A stretch of 61,545 nt of DNA. It comes from Nocardioides sp. Root122 (lineage in GTDB: Bacteria > Actinomycetota > Actinomycetes > Propionibacteriales > Nocardioidaceae). Below, in pieces: positions 29,088 to 37,314 of this stretch (the stretch's first letter is position 1; the number at the start of each line of letters is the position of its first letter). The notes beneath the pieces were generated by a model. That model was not told where the DNA came from. It saw nothing but the letters and a program-made list of their open reading frames with translations, and did not search any database. The position numbers and the translations under genes are program-made. The stretch lies in assembly GCF_001425025.1 (NCBI RefSeq), contig NZ_LMDE01000004.1:1-61545 (forward strand). Direction: 5' to 3'.

Positions 29088-31579
29088 GGCTCGGTCCACG
29101 GCGTCCCGCCTCGTCCGCTCCGGGCCACGCGACCGGCACGCGCACGCGGGTCCGCGCGCACCCGCTGCTGCCCGACCGGCACTCGTGGGTCGACATCGTC
29201 TTCACGCTGGCACTGGCCGGCGTCGCGCTCAGCGCGTTCGGCTCCTCCTTCACCGGGTCGTCGTACCTCCTGGTGGGGATGCTCGGCGCGCTGGTCGCGG
29301 TGGTCGTGACGCACCTGACCCGCGCCGCCGGCTGGCCGATCGTGTCGGCCGTGGTGATCTGCCTGGCGGTCTTCTTCCTTCTCGGCGGCCCGCTGTGCCT
29401 GCGATCGCTCGGCGACGCCTCGGTGCTGCCGGGCGCCTCCACGCTGGGGCGCGTGGCAGACGAGGCGATCTTCGGGTGGAAGGACCTGCTCACCACGCTG
29501 CCCCCCATCGACGGCGACGGTCCGCTCCTCGTGCTGCCGTGGCTCGCGGGCATGGTCGCCGGGCTGGTGGGGCTGGGGCTGGCGCACCTGCCCGTGCGCC
29601 GCGCCTGGGTCGCGGCAGCGCTTCCGGTGGTCGGCATGACCGTGGTGCTCTGCGGCGCCATCGTGCTCGGCGTACGACACCCGCAGTCCCTGCTGCTGCA
29701 GGGCACCGTCTTCGCCGGCCTGGCCCTTGCCTGGCTGGCCCAGCGGGCTCGCCGCGCCAGCGCCGCGGTGCAGGGCGGCAGCACGTCCTACGTCCGGGGC
29801 GCCGGGGCCGTGGCCATGCTCGCCCTCGCGGCAGGCCTGGCCTTCCCGGCCAGCGCCTGGATGGCGGGCACCGACGCCGACCGCACCGTGGCCCGCAACT
29901 GGGTGGAGCCGCCGTTCGACATCGGGCGCTACCCCTCGCCGCTGGCCGGGTTCCGCAAGTACATCAACCTCCAGGGCCGCGACGACCCGAGCAACGTCTA
30001 CGACAAGACGCTGCTCGAGATCCAGGGCGTGACCCCCGGCACGCTGGTGCGCTTCGCGACCATGGACCGCTACGACGGCATGGTGTGGGGCGCCAGCGAC
30101 AACGCCCTGCCCGGTGCCGCCGACGACTCCTTCCAGCGTGTGTCGTCCACGATCGACAACCCGGTCGAGGGCAAGGAGGTCGACGTGACGGTCACCCTCG
30201 GCGAGGGCTGGTCCGGCGTCTGGCTGCCCACCGTCGGCGCGCTCCGGTCGATGCACTTCGAGACTGCCGACGCGCGTGCCAAGGCCGAGGTCTTCCGCTA
30301 CAACCTCGCGACGTCGACCGCCGTCGTGCCCAGCGGCCTCCGGCCGGGTGACCGCTACTCGTTCACCGCCGTCGAGCCCGAGGACGAGCTGTCGCCCGAG
30401 ACCGTCGGCTCTGCCGCGGTGACCTCGCTCCCGCCTGGCGCCGCGTTCATCCAGGGACCCACCGAGAAGTGGACGGAGCAGGCCGGCAGCGACCCGATGG
30501 ACCGCGTGTTCGCCGCCGCCGAGCACCTGCGCTCGGAGGGCAAGTACTCCGACGGCGTGGGCCGCACCGAGCGCATCTACGTCGGGGGCCACAGCGTGTG
30601 GCGGCTCTCCGACGAGTTCGTCAACGCCCCGCAGATCGTCGGCAACGACGAGCAGTACGCCGCCACGATGGCGCTGATCGCCAACGACATCGGCGTCCCG
30701 GCCCGCGTCGTGCTCGGCGCCGCGGTGCCCGAGGACGGCCGGGTGATGGGTCGGGACGTGTCGGCGTGGGTGGAGCTCCGCGCCGCCGACGGCTCGTGGC
30801 GCACCCTGCCCACCGATGCGTTCATGTCGCGCACGCCCCCGGCCGACCAGGTGCCGGAGACCAACACCCCGATGTCGGGCACGGTCATCCCGCCGCCCAA
30901 CCCCATCCCGCCGCCGTCCGACGCGGGGGAGCAGAGCGACGCCGACCTCAAGGAGCGCAAGGCCACCCGCAAGAAGGCCGAGGAGGACGAGGGCCTGATC
31001 CCCGGCCTGCCGGGGTGGGTGGGTGCCGTGGTGCGCTACGTCGGCCTGCCGCTCCTGCTCGCGGCCCTGGTGCTCGGCGCCATCGTGGCCTTCAAGGCCT
31101 GGCGCCGCCACCGCCGCCGCAGTGCCGACTCGCCGTCGGCCCGCTTCGTGGGCGCGTGGCGCGAGCTGGTCGACCACGCCCGCGACCTCGGCCAGGTCGT
31201 GCCGCTCGGCCCCACGGTCACCCGGCGCGAGCAGTCGGTCGGCATCGTGTCCGGTGAGGCCGGTGTCCTCGCCCGCCGCGCGGACAGCTTCGTGTTCGGG
31301 CCCAGCGCGCCCGAGGAGGCCGCCGCGACCACCTACTGGGAGTCGATCGACGCCGAGCGACGGGCCATGTCGCGCGGGGTCGGCCGCTGGCAGCGGATCC
31401 GGGCCGCGGTGAGCCTCCGCTCCCTGCGGCGCACGGCTCCCCGGAGCACGCGCCGCGCCACGCCCGACGCGGGGGAGCAGCCCGCCGCGGAGCCCGCCGC
31501 CCGCAGCGGGAAGGTCGCCGCGGCCCTCGGCCGGCTGCGCGGCCTCGCTGATTGGCGTTCTCGAGGCACGCCTGACTAA
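29084..31579 (+). CDS. Transglutaminase-fold membrane protein, probably catalytically inactive
   Basis: The 831-residue protein has the TgpA-like layout: about six to seven helices in the first 260 residues, an exterior domain (260-640), a further helix (about 645-672) and a basic cytoplasmic tail. The transglutaminase core is at about 510-580. At the Cys position of the usual GYCEQFA it has GNDEQYA (D522). At the His of DAHAWVE it has DVSAWVE (S560). At the Asp of WxxxDP it has P576. All three catalytic residues therefore appear lost, while the fold motifs (ANDIGVPARVVLG) remain. It is the last gene of the MoxR operon. Confidence 0.88.
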   Translation: MRLGPRRPASSAPGHATGTRTRVRAHPLLPDRHSWVDIVFTLALAGVALSAFGSSFTGSSYLLVGMLGALVAVVVTHLTRAAGWPIVSAVVICLAVFFLLGGPLCLRSLGDASVLPGASTLGRVADEAIFGWKDLLTTLPPIDGDGPLLVLPWLAGMVAGLVGLGLAHLPVRRAWVAAALPVVGMTVVLCGAIVLGVRHPQSLLLQGTVFAGLALAWLAQRARRASAAVQGGSTSYVRGAGAVAMLALAAGLAFPASAWMAGTDADRTVARNWVEPPFDIGRYPSPLAGFRKYINLQGRDDPSNVYDKTLLEIQGVTPGTLVRFATMDRYDGMVWGASDNALPGAADDSFQRVSSTIDNPVEGKEVDVTVTLGEGWSGVWLPTVGALRSMHFETADARAKAEVFRYNLATSTAVVPSGLRPGDRYSFTAVEPEDELSPETVGSAAVTSLPPGAAFIQGPTEKWTEQAGSDPMDRVFAAAEHLRSEGKYSDGVGRTERIYVGGHSVWRLSDEFVNAPQIVGNDEQYAATMALIANDIGVPARVVLGAAVPEDGRVMGRDVSAWVELRAADGSWRTLPTDAFMSRTPPADQVPETNTPMSGTVIPPPNPIPPPSDAGEQSDADLKERKATRKKAEEDEGLIPGLPGWVGAVVRYVGLPLLLAALVLGAIVAFKAWRRHRRRSADSPSARFVGAWRELVDHARDLGQVVPLGPTVTRREQSVGIVSGEAGVLARRADSFVFGPSAPEEAAATTYWESIDAERRAMSRGVGRWQRIRAAVSLRSLRRTAPRSTRRATPDAGEQPAAEPAARSGKVAAALGRLRGLADWRSRGTPD

Positions 31580-31582
31580 ACT
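31552..31582 (+). promoter_or_regulatory. infA promoter
   Basis: TTGGCG (31552-31557) and TAAACT (31577-31582) are 19 bp apart. The -10 begins in the stop codon of the preceding gene, so the alpha-type ribosomal operon has its own promoter at the very end of the envelope block. A leader of about 195 nt precedes infA. Confidence 0.6.
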
Positions 31583-31784
31583 GGTGCGTCGGCCCAACGT
31601 GGGCTGTGTTTCGTGGTGCCTCGCGGCTGCCCGGAATCACCACCGACTCGTCCAGCGTGACGCTCAGGTGCGTGCCCGGGAAGAGGTTCCCGGATCCGCA
31701 CACGAGGTCCACCGGCCACCTCCGAGCAGGAGCCGGGCGGTTCCCGGGCCACGGTAGACAACGAGACAACAGATTGTGGAGGAC

Positions 31785-32006
31785 ATGCCGAAGAAAGAAG
31801 GCGTGATCGAGATCGAGGGCACCGTCGTGGAGGCCCTTCCCAACGCCATGTTCCGTGTGGAGCTGGCCAACGGGCACAAGGTGCTCGCGCACATCAGCGG
31901 CAAGATGCGACAGCACTACATCCGGATCCTCCCCGAGGACCGGGTCGTGGTGGAGCTCTCGCCGTACGACCTCACCCGGGGTCGGATCGTCTACCGGTAC
32001 AAGTGA
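31785..32006 (+). CDS. infA: Translation initiation factor IF-1
   Basis: The 73-residue product ([20 protein letters not shown]...) is a complete OB-fold IF-1, which occupies the A site during initiation. I chose ATG 31785 because it gives the usual family length. A GGAGG only 2 nt before it is unusually close, and the in-frame GTG at 31776 would add three residues. infA normally follows map directly. Confidence 0.96.
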   Translation: MPKKEGVIEIEGTVVEALPNAMFRVELANGHKVLAHISGKMRQHYIRILPEDRVVVELSPYDLTRGRIVYRYK

Positions 32007-32037
32007 CCAGCCAGCCGAGTAGCAAGGAATCGTTGAC

Positions 32038-32151
32038 ATGAAGGTCAACCCCAGCGTCAAGCCCATCTGTGACAAGTGCAAGGTCATCCGCCGTCACGGC
32101 CGGGTCATGGTCATCTGCGAGAACCCCCGCCACAAGCAGCGGCAGGGTTGA
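32038..32151 (+). CDS. rpmJ: 50S ribosomal protein L36
   Basis: This 37-residue protein begins [14 protein letters not shown] and has the zinc ligands C11, C14, C27 and H32, so it is the zinc-containing form. L36 is the smallest large-subunit protein. AGCAAGGAA lies upstream of the ATG. About 190 nt without recognisable features separate it from rpsM. Confidence 0.97.
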   Translation: MKVNPSVKPICDKCKVIRRHGRVMVICENPRHKQRQG

Positions 32152-32343
32152 TCGTCCGGCTGGCTCTGCCGGCCGCACGATCCAGCACGACCAGCAACAA
32201 CTGAATCACCACACAACGTGATCGCTAGGCCAGGCACCGCCTGACCGAAGTCACCTCCGGAGCACTGGCCGGAGCCCACCCGAGGCGGGATGGGACGCGA
32301 CACGACCAGAAACCACTGCGAGAACAGACAAGGAACCCGCCAC

Positions 32344-32718
32344 ATGGCACGCCTCGTTGGAGTGGACCTCCCGCGCGACAAGCGCATCGAGATCGCTCTC
32401 ACCTACATCTACGGCATCGGCCGTACCCGCGCCCAGCAGCTCCTGGCCGCCACCGGCGTCGACCCGAACGCCCGGGTCCACACGCTCGGTGACGAGGAGC
32501 TGGTCAAGCTTCGCGACGAGATCGAAGCCAACTTCAAGATCGAGGGTGACCTCCGGCGCGAGGTCCAGGCGGACATCCGCCGCAAGATCGAGATCGGCAG
32601 CTACCAGGGTCGCCGCCACCGCATGGGCCTCCCGGTCCGCGGTCAGCGCACCAAGACCAACGCGCGCACCCGCAAGGGCCCCAAGCGCACCGTCGCCGGC
32701 AAGAAGAAGGCGAAGTGA
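32344..32718 (+). CDS. rpsM: 30S ribosomal protein S13
   Basis: The 124-residue product begins [20 protein letters not shown] and has the basic tail [21 protein letters not shown]13 lies in the small-subunit head and contacts the P-site tRNA and the large subunit. AAGGAACCCGCC precedes the ATG. The leader of about 190 nt could hold another promoter, but none stands out. Confidence 0.98.
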   Translation: MARLVGVDLPRDKRIEIALTYIYGIGRTRAQQLLAATGVDPNARVHTLGDEELVKLRDEIEANFKIEGDLRREVQADIRRKIEIGSYQGRRHRMGLPVRGQRTKTNARTRKGPKRTVAGKKKAK

Positions 32719-32782
32719 TCGGCGCCCTGCGCTGATCACCGTCATCGAAGCTTCCAGACCAGACCTCATCAGGAGTTACTGA

Positions 32783-33178
32783 ATGCCTCCCAAGAGCCGC
32801 GCGACCAAGGTCCGCCGCAAGGAGAAGAAGAACGTCGCCCAGGGCGAAGCCCACATCAAGAGCACGTTCAACAACACCATCGTCACGATCACCGACCCGA
32901 CCGGTGCGGTGATCTCGTGGGCCTCTGCCGGCACCGTCGGCTTCAAGGGCTCGCGCAAGTCCACCCCGTTCGCCGCGCAGATGGCTGCAGAGGCCGCCGG
33001 CCGTCGCGCCATGGACCACGGCATGAAGAAGATCGACGTCTTCGTCAAGGGTCCGGGCTCGGGTCGTGAGACCGCCATCCGTTCGCTGGGTGCCATCGGC
33101 CTCGAGGTCGGCACCATCCAGGACGTCACGCCCACCCCGCACAACGGATGCCGGCCGCCCAAGCGCCGCCGCGTCTGA
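32783..33178 (+). CDS. rpsK: 30S ribosomal protein S11
   Basis: The 131-residue product has the S11 blocks [20 protein letters not shown] and [14 protein letters not shown] and the conserved end [17 protein letters not shown]11 forms the platform near the mRNA exit. AGGAGTTACTGA precedes the start. Confidence 0.99.
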   Translation: MPPKSRATKVRRKEKKNVAQGEAHIKSTFNNTIVTITDPTGAVISWASAGTVGFKGSRKSTPFAAQMAAEAAGRRAMDHGMKKIDVFVKGPGSGRETAIRSLGAIGLEVGTIQDVTPTPHNGCRPPKRRRV

Positions 33179-33206
33179 CCCGAGACTGAGAAAGAGAGAC
33201 TGAAAC

Positions 33207-33815
33207 ATGGCCCGCTACACCGGTCCCATGACCCGCAAGTCGCGCCGTCTCGGTGTCGACCTCGTCGGCGGCGACGCTGCCTTCGAGAAGCGTCCCTACG
33301 CCCCCGGCCAGCACGGCCGCGGTCGCATCAAGGAGTCCGAGTACCTCCTGCAGCTGCGTGAGAAGCAGAAGGCTCGCTTCACCTACGGCGTGATGGAGAA
33401 GCAGTTCGTCCGCTACTACAAGGAAGCCAGCCGCCGCCAGGGCAAGACCGGCGACAACCTGCTGCAGCTCCTCGAGTGCCGCCTCGACAACGTGGTCTAC
33501 CGCGCCGGCTTCGCCCGGACGCGTCGTCAGGCCCGCCAGCTCGTCGTGCACGGCCACTTCCTGGTCAACGGCAAGAAGGTCAACATCCCGTCCTTCCAGG
33601 TCTCCGACCACGACATCATCGACGTGCGCGAGAAGTCGCTGGAGATGACCCCGCTGATCGTGGCTCGCGAGACCCACGGCGAGCGCGTCGTCCCCGCCTG
33701 GCTCGAGGTCATCCCGTCCCGGATGCGCATCCTCGTGCACCAGGTCCCGATCCGGGCGCAGATCGACGTCCCGGTCCAGGAGCAGCTCATCGTGGAGTAC
33801 TACTCCAAGAAGTGA
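33207..33815 (+). CDS. rpsD: 30S ribosomal protein S4
   Basis: The 202-residue S4 begins MARYTGPMTRKSRRLGVDLV and contains the S4 RNA-binding fold (CRLDNVVYRAGFARTRRQAR, then NIPSFQVSDHDII). The N-terminal zinc-knuckle cysteines are absent, so it is the zinc-free form. S4 nucleates small-subunit assembly. A strong hairpin follows immediately. Confidence 0.98.
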   Translation: MARYTGPMTRKSRRLGVDLVGGDAAFEKRPYAPGQHGRGRIKESEYLLQLREKQKARFTYGVMEKQFVRYYKEASRRQGKTGDNLLQLLECRLDNVVYRAGFARTRRQARQLVVHGHFLVNGKKVNIPSFQVSDHDIIDVREKSLEMTPLIVARETHGERVVPAWLEVIPSRMRILVHQVPIRAQIDVPVQEQLIVEYYSKK

Positions 33816-33820
33816 CCCAC

Positions 33821-33853
33821 TGTCGGTGGTCGTCCAGCGGACGGCCACCGACA
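33821..33853 (+). terminator. Long hairpin between rpsD and rpoA
   Basis: Positions 33821-33835 pair with 33839-33853 as a 15-bp stem (one G-U pair) closed by a three-base loop, five nt after the rpsD stop. No T tract follows directly. It may be a partial terminator or an RNA-processing/stability element that sets the S4 to RNA polymerase alpha ratio. Confidence 0.55.
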
Positions 33854-33937
33854 CCGCTCTTCCAACTTCTCTTCTCCGCCAACCTCACATGGTTCGGATC
33901 CGTCAAATAGTGGGTGGATCCGGAAAGGAAAAACTCC

Positions 33938-34954
33938 GTGCTCATCGCTCAGCGCCCTACCCTCACGGAAGAGACCGTCGACGAGTTCCGCTCGCGGTTC
34001 GTCATCGAGCCCCTGGAGCCCGGCTTCGGCTACACGCTCGGCAACTCGCTTCGCCGTACGCTGCTCAGCTCGATCCCCGGTGCCTCCGTCACCAGCATCA
34101 AGGTCGACTCCGTCCTGCACGAGTTCTCGACCATCGAGGGCGTCACCGAGGACATGACCGAGATCATCCTCAACCTCAAGGGCATCGTCGTCTCCTCGGA
34201 GCACGACGAGCCGGTGGTGATGTACCTCCGCAAGTCCGGTGCCGGTGACGTCACCGCCGCGGACATCACCCCGCCCGCCGGTGTCGAGGTGCACAACCCC
34301 GAGCTCAAGATCGCCACGCTGTCCGACAAGGGCAAGCTGGAGATGGAGCTCGTGGTCGAGCGTGGCCGCGGCTACGTGTCCGCGGTCCAGAACAAGGGTG
34401 CCGACAACGAGATCGGCCGCATGCCGGTCGACTCGATCTACAGCCCCGTGCTGAAGGTGACCTACAAGGTCGAGGCCACCCGTGTCGAGCAGCGCACAGA
34501 CTTCGACAAGCTCGTCATCGACGTCGAGACCAAGCCGTCGATCCGTCCCCGCGACGCGATCGCCTCCGCCGGCAAGACGCTCGTCGAGCTCTTCGGCCTG
34601 GCCCGTGAGCTCAACGTCGAGGCCGAGGGCATCGACATCGGCCCGTCGCCCGTCGACGAGCAGCTCGCCGCCGACCTGGCCCTCCCGGTCGAGGACCTGC
34701 AGCTCACGGTCCGCAGCTACAACTGCCTCAAGCGCGAGGGCATCCACACCGTGGGCGAGCTCATCTCGCGCTCGGAGCAGGACCTGCTCGACATCCGCAA
34801 CTTCGGTGCGAAGTCCATCGACGAGGTGAAGGCCAAGCTCGTCGAGATGGGTCTCTCGCTCAAGGACAGCGCTCCCGGCTTCGACCCGCACGCCGCCCTC
34901 GCCGCCTACGGCGACGACGACGACGATGCGTTCATCGAGGACGAGCAGCTCTGA
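33938..34954 (+). CDS. rpoA: RNA polymerase subunit alpha
   Basis: The 338-residue alpha subunit has the N-terminal dimerisation domain ([22 protein letters not shown]) and the C-terminal DNA/activator-binding domain ([20 protein letters not shown]). GTG 33938 gives the family start (V/M)[11 protein letters not shown] and has AAGGA at 33924-33928; the longer frame from 33914 is unlikely. Two small hairpins follow (34960-34977 and 34990-35008). Confidence 0.98.
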   Translation: MLIAQRPTLTEETVDEFRSRFVIEPLEPGFGYTLGNSLRRTLLSSIPGASVTSIKVDSVLHEFSTIEGVTEDMTEIILNLKGIVVSSEHDEPVVMYLRKSGAGDVTAADITPPAGVEVHNPELKIATLSDKGKLEMELVVERGRGYVSAVQNKGADNEIGRMPVDSIYSPVLKVTYKVEATRVEQRTDFDKLVIDVETKPSIRPRDAIASAGKTLVELFGLARELNVEAEGIDIGPSPVDEQLAADLALPVEDLQLTVRSYNCLKREGIHTVGELISRSEQDLLDIRNFGAKSIDEVKAKLVEMGLSLKDSAPGFDPHAALAAYGDDDDDAFIEDEQL

Positions 34955-34959
34955 TCTCC

Positions 34960-35008
34960 TCCGGCCTCCGGGCCGGACGTCACGAAACCGACCGGCTCCC
35001 TGCCGGTC
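34960..35008 (+). other. Two small hairpins between rpoA and rplQ
   Basis: TCCGGCC (34960-34966) pairs with GGCCGGA (34971-34977), and GACCGGC (34990-34996) with GCCGGTC (35002-35008). Each is a perfect 7-bp stem in the 99-nt gap. No T tract follows. A processing or attenuation role is possible. Confidence 0.4.
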
Positions 35009-35053
35009 GTCTACCCGGGTACCTGACACGGCCCGAGAGAAAGAAGGCACCAC

Positions 35054-35656
35054 ATGCCCAAGCCCAAGAAGGGCCCCCGCCTCGGCGGAAGCCCGGCCCA
35101 CCAGCGCCTGATGCTCTCGAACCTGGCGACCGCCCTGTTCGAGCACGGCCGGATCACCACCACCGAGACCCGTGCGCGCCTGCTGCGCCCGGTCGCGGAG
35201 AAGCTGATCACCAAGGCCAAGCGTGGCGACCTGCACAACCGTCGTGAGGTCCTCAAGACCGTCCGCGACAAGTCGGTCGTGCACACGCTGTTCACCGAGA
35301 TCGCTCCGACCTTCTCCGAGCGTCCCGGCGGCTACACGCGCATCACCAAGATCGGCCCCCGCAAGGGCGACAACGCCCCCATGGCGGTCATCGAGCTGGT
35401 GACCGAGGCCTACAGCCCGAAGGCGCCGTCGACCAAGAAGACCGAGGCTGCTGCCGCTCCGGTTGCCGACTCCACGCCGGCCGACGAGCCCGTCGAGGAC
35501 AGCGCCACCACCGACGCTGCCGCCGAGCACGAGGCTGCCGCTGAGGAGCACGAGGCCGCGGCCGAGGCGCACGAGGCTGCCGCTGAGGCGCACGAGGCTG
35601 CCGCCGAGGCGCACGAGGCTGCCGCCGAGGCTGCCGAGGACGACTCGAAGGCCTGA
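35054..35656 (+). CDS. rplQ: 50S ribosomal protein L17 with Ala/Glu/His repeat tail
   Basis: Residues 1 to about 122 are normal L17 ([38 protein letters not shown]). The last 75 or so residues form an Ala/Glu tail that includes a tandem seven-residue unit EAAAExH, predicted to be one long helix. L17 lies beside the tunnel exit. The tail is encoded by 21-nt repeats, and the gene is closed by a perfect hairpin. Confidence 0.97.
   Translation: MPKPKKGPRLGGSPAHQRLMLSNLATALFEHGRITTTETRARLLRPVAEKLITKAKRGDLHNRREVLKTVRDKSVVHTLFTEIAPTFSERPGGYTRITKIGPRKGDNAPMAVIELVTEAYSPKAPSTKKTEAAAAPVADSTPADEPVEDSATTDAAAEHEAAAEEHEAAAEAHEAAAEAHEAAAEAHEAAAEAAEDDSKA
35531..35635 (+). repeat. 21-bp tandem repeat in rplQ
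   Basis: About five consecutive 21-nt units of the form GAGGCTGCCGCYGAGGCGCAC, the last degenerate, start at 35531. They encode the heptad EAAAEAH. Such repeats can change copy number by slippage in multiples of seven residues without breaking the frame. Confidence 0.85.
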
Positions 35657-35672
35657 TCCACGCATCATCACG

Positions 35673-35702
35673 AGGCCCGTCACCCCATGGGGTGACGGGC
35701 CT
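35673..35702 (+). terminator. Terminator of the alpha-type ribosomal operon
   Basis: AGGCCCGTCACCCC (35673-35686) and GGGGTGACGGGCCT (35689-35702) form a perfect 14-bp stem with a two-base gap, 16 nt after the rplQ stop, followed by TCGTG. It also lies just past the 3' end of the convergent ketopantoate-reductase-like gene, so it may work in both directions. Confidence 0.8.
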
Positions 35703-35709
35703 TCGTGCG

Positions 35710-36666
35710 TCACAGGATCGCCAGCACCTCGGCGGCGTCCAGGCTGCGTGGAGCCCCGCCGGCGGCGGCGAGACGCCGGGTCGCCGCCACGACGGCGTCG
35801 TTCACCGGGGTGCGTACGCCGGCGAGGCGGCCCTGCAGCACGACCTCGCCGCTCAGGTAGTCGATCTCCGAGTCGCCGGTGCCGCGCGCGAGGCTCTGCC
35901 AGGTCGAGCCGCCGCCGCGCTCGAGGTCGGGCCGTCGCTGGAGGATCGAGCCGCGCCGGGCGGTGTCGTCCTCGGCGCTGACGACCGCGAGCCCGGCAGC
36001 CGCGAGCACCGCCTCGCCCTCGGCCAGTGCCCGCTCGGCGAGCTCGTCGGCCGCGGCACCCTGGGCGAACGAGGCGTCGACCCCGTTGCCGAGGTTCGTC
36101 AGCAGCTTGCGCCGCTTCCACGCGAGGATGTCGTCGCGCTCCTCGCATGCGATGCCGGCGGCGAGCAGGTCGGCGCGGACCGCCGCGGTGGTGGCGTCGG
36201 TGCCTCCGGGGATGCGCCCGATGTCGAGGATGGCCGGGGTGGGGTGGCACGCGGCCACGACGACGCCGGGCTCGAGGTGCGAGGCCGGCAGCATCACGCA
36301 CACGGCGTACGTGCGGGCGAAGAGGCGGAGCGCGGCCACCTCAGTGGCGATGCCGTTGGTGGCGCACACGACCGGGGTCTCGGCGGGCGCGTGCCGGCGT
36401 AGGTCGTCGAGCGCGACGGCCGCCTGGTGCGACTTCACGGCCAGCACCACGACGATGTCGCCGGTCCAGTCGACCTCGGCGGCGGTGTCGGTCGCCGCTG
36501 CCTCGACGGTGTTCCGGCCGTCGCCGGCGTCGAGGACGAGCCCGCGGTCCCTGATCGCGGCGAGGTGGGCACCACGGGCGACCAGCGTGACGGGATGGCC
36601 GGCGCGGGCGAGCGTGCCGCCGACGACTCCTCCGACGGCGCCCGCGCCGTAGACGACGTACTGCAT
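35710..36666 (-). CDS. 2-dehydropantoate 2-reductase family protein
   Basis: The 318-residue protein starts with the NADPH-binding fold YGAGAVGGVVGGTLARAGH and contains the VVLAVKSHQ and CATNGIATE family blocks. A catalytic-type Lys lies in AWKRRKLLTNLGNG. Family members reduce ketopantoate for pantothenate synthesis, but many paralogues have other 2-oxoacid substrates. I therefore leave panE unassigned. It lies 48 nt behind the DHFR-like gene and may belong to that operon. Confidence 0.82.
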   Translation of the reverse strand: MQYVVYGAGAVGGVVGGTLARAGHPVTLVARGAHLAAIRDRGLVLDAGDGRNTVEAAATDTAAEVDWTGDIVVVLAVKSHQAAVALDDLRRHAPAETPVVCATNGIATEVAALRLFARTYAVCVMLPASHLEPGVVVAACHPTPAILDIGRIPGGTDATTAAVRADLLAAGIACEERDDILAWKRRKLLTNLGNGVDASFAQGAAADELAERALAEGEAVLAAAGLAVVSAEDDTARRGSILQRRPDLERGGGSTWQSLARGTGDSEIDYLSGEVVLQGRLAGVRTPVNDAVVAATRRLAAAGGAPRSLDAAEVLAIL

Positions 36667-36714
36667 GCCGTCGACACTACGAGGAAGGCGGCGCCTGTCA
36701 GGTGGCAGGTCGGC

Positions 36715-37314
36715 TCAGCGGCAGACCTTGAAGCGCAGGTGGAGGACGCGGTCGCCCTGGATCACGACGTGGGGGTCGTCGAGGAGGTGCTGGGCCTTGT
36801 TGGCCCCGAAGAAGGGCTTGCCGGTGCCGAGCACGACCGGCGCGACGTCCATGGCCACCTCGTCGACGAGCCCCAGGGCGAGGGCCTGTCCGCCGACGTC
36901 GCCCGCCGCCACGGCCACCACCCCGTCGCCGGCGAGCTCCCGCGCGGTGGCGACCGCGGCCGTCAGGTCGTCGACGAAGTGGTACGACGCCTCCGGGTGC
37001 CACCCCTCGGGCCTCGGACGGTGGGAGACGACCACCACGTGGTCGCCCGCGGGCGGCCTGCCCTCCCACCCGTTGGTGATGTCGAAGAGGTGCCGACCGA
37101 TCACCGTGCAGCCGATCTCGTCCCACATCGGCCGGACGTAGTCGTAGGACGTTCGCGACACCCGCAGGCCACCGGGCTCCGGGTCGGCCATGTCCTGGGC
37201 GGAGAGGGGGTGGTCGCCGTTGAAGTACCAGTCGAAGAGCGGCCCCGGGTCGTCGTGCGGGTCCGCGATGAACCCGTCCACCGAGACCACGTTGTGCATC
37301 ACCACGGTGCTCAT
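36715..37314 (-). CDS. Dihydrofolate-reductase-family (RibD C-terminal-like) protein
   Basis: The 199-residue product has the DHFR/RibD fold start VVMHNVVSVDGFIADPHDDP and the nucleotide-binding block VAVAAGDVGGQAL. It is not the housekeeping DHFR; such proteins are common single-domain reductases of unknown substrate. It starts at ATG 37314, overlapping the MDMPI-type gene by 4 nt, so it is the fourth gene of the ArsR operon. Confidence 0.82.
   Translation of the reverse strand: MSTVVMHNVVSVDGFIADPHDDPGPLFDWYFNGDHPLSAQDMADPEPGGLRVSRTSYDYVRPMWDEIGCTVIGRHLFDITNGWEGRPPAGDHVVVVSHRPRPEGWHPEASYHFVDDLTAAVATARELAGDGVVAVAAGDVGGQALALGLVDEVAMDVAPVVLGTGKPFFGANKAQHLLDDPHVVIQGDRVLHLRFKVCR

Noticed and set aside
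28229..31597. Long open frame (1122 codons) on the minus strand across the DUF58 and transglutaminase-fold genes
   Set aside because: Low-complexity translation without any family signature; the plus-strand genes have coherent domains and overlaps.
15941..31784. Genomic island carried by a mobile element
   Set aside because: No integrase, transposase, attachment-site repeats or tRNA at the borders, and base composition looks like the surroundings.
35531..35635. CRISPR-like repeat array
   Set aside because: The units are directly adjacent, 21 bp each, and encode an in-frame protein heptad, so there are no spacers.
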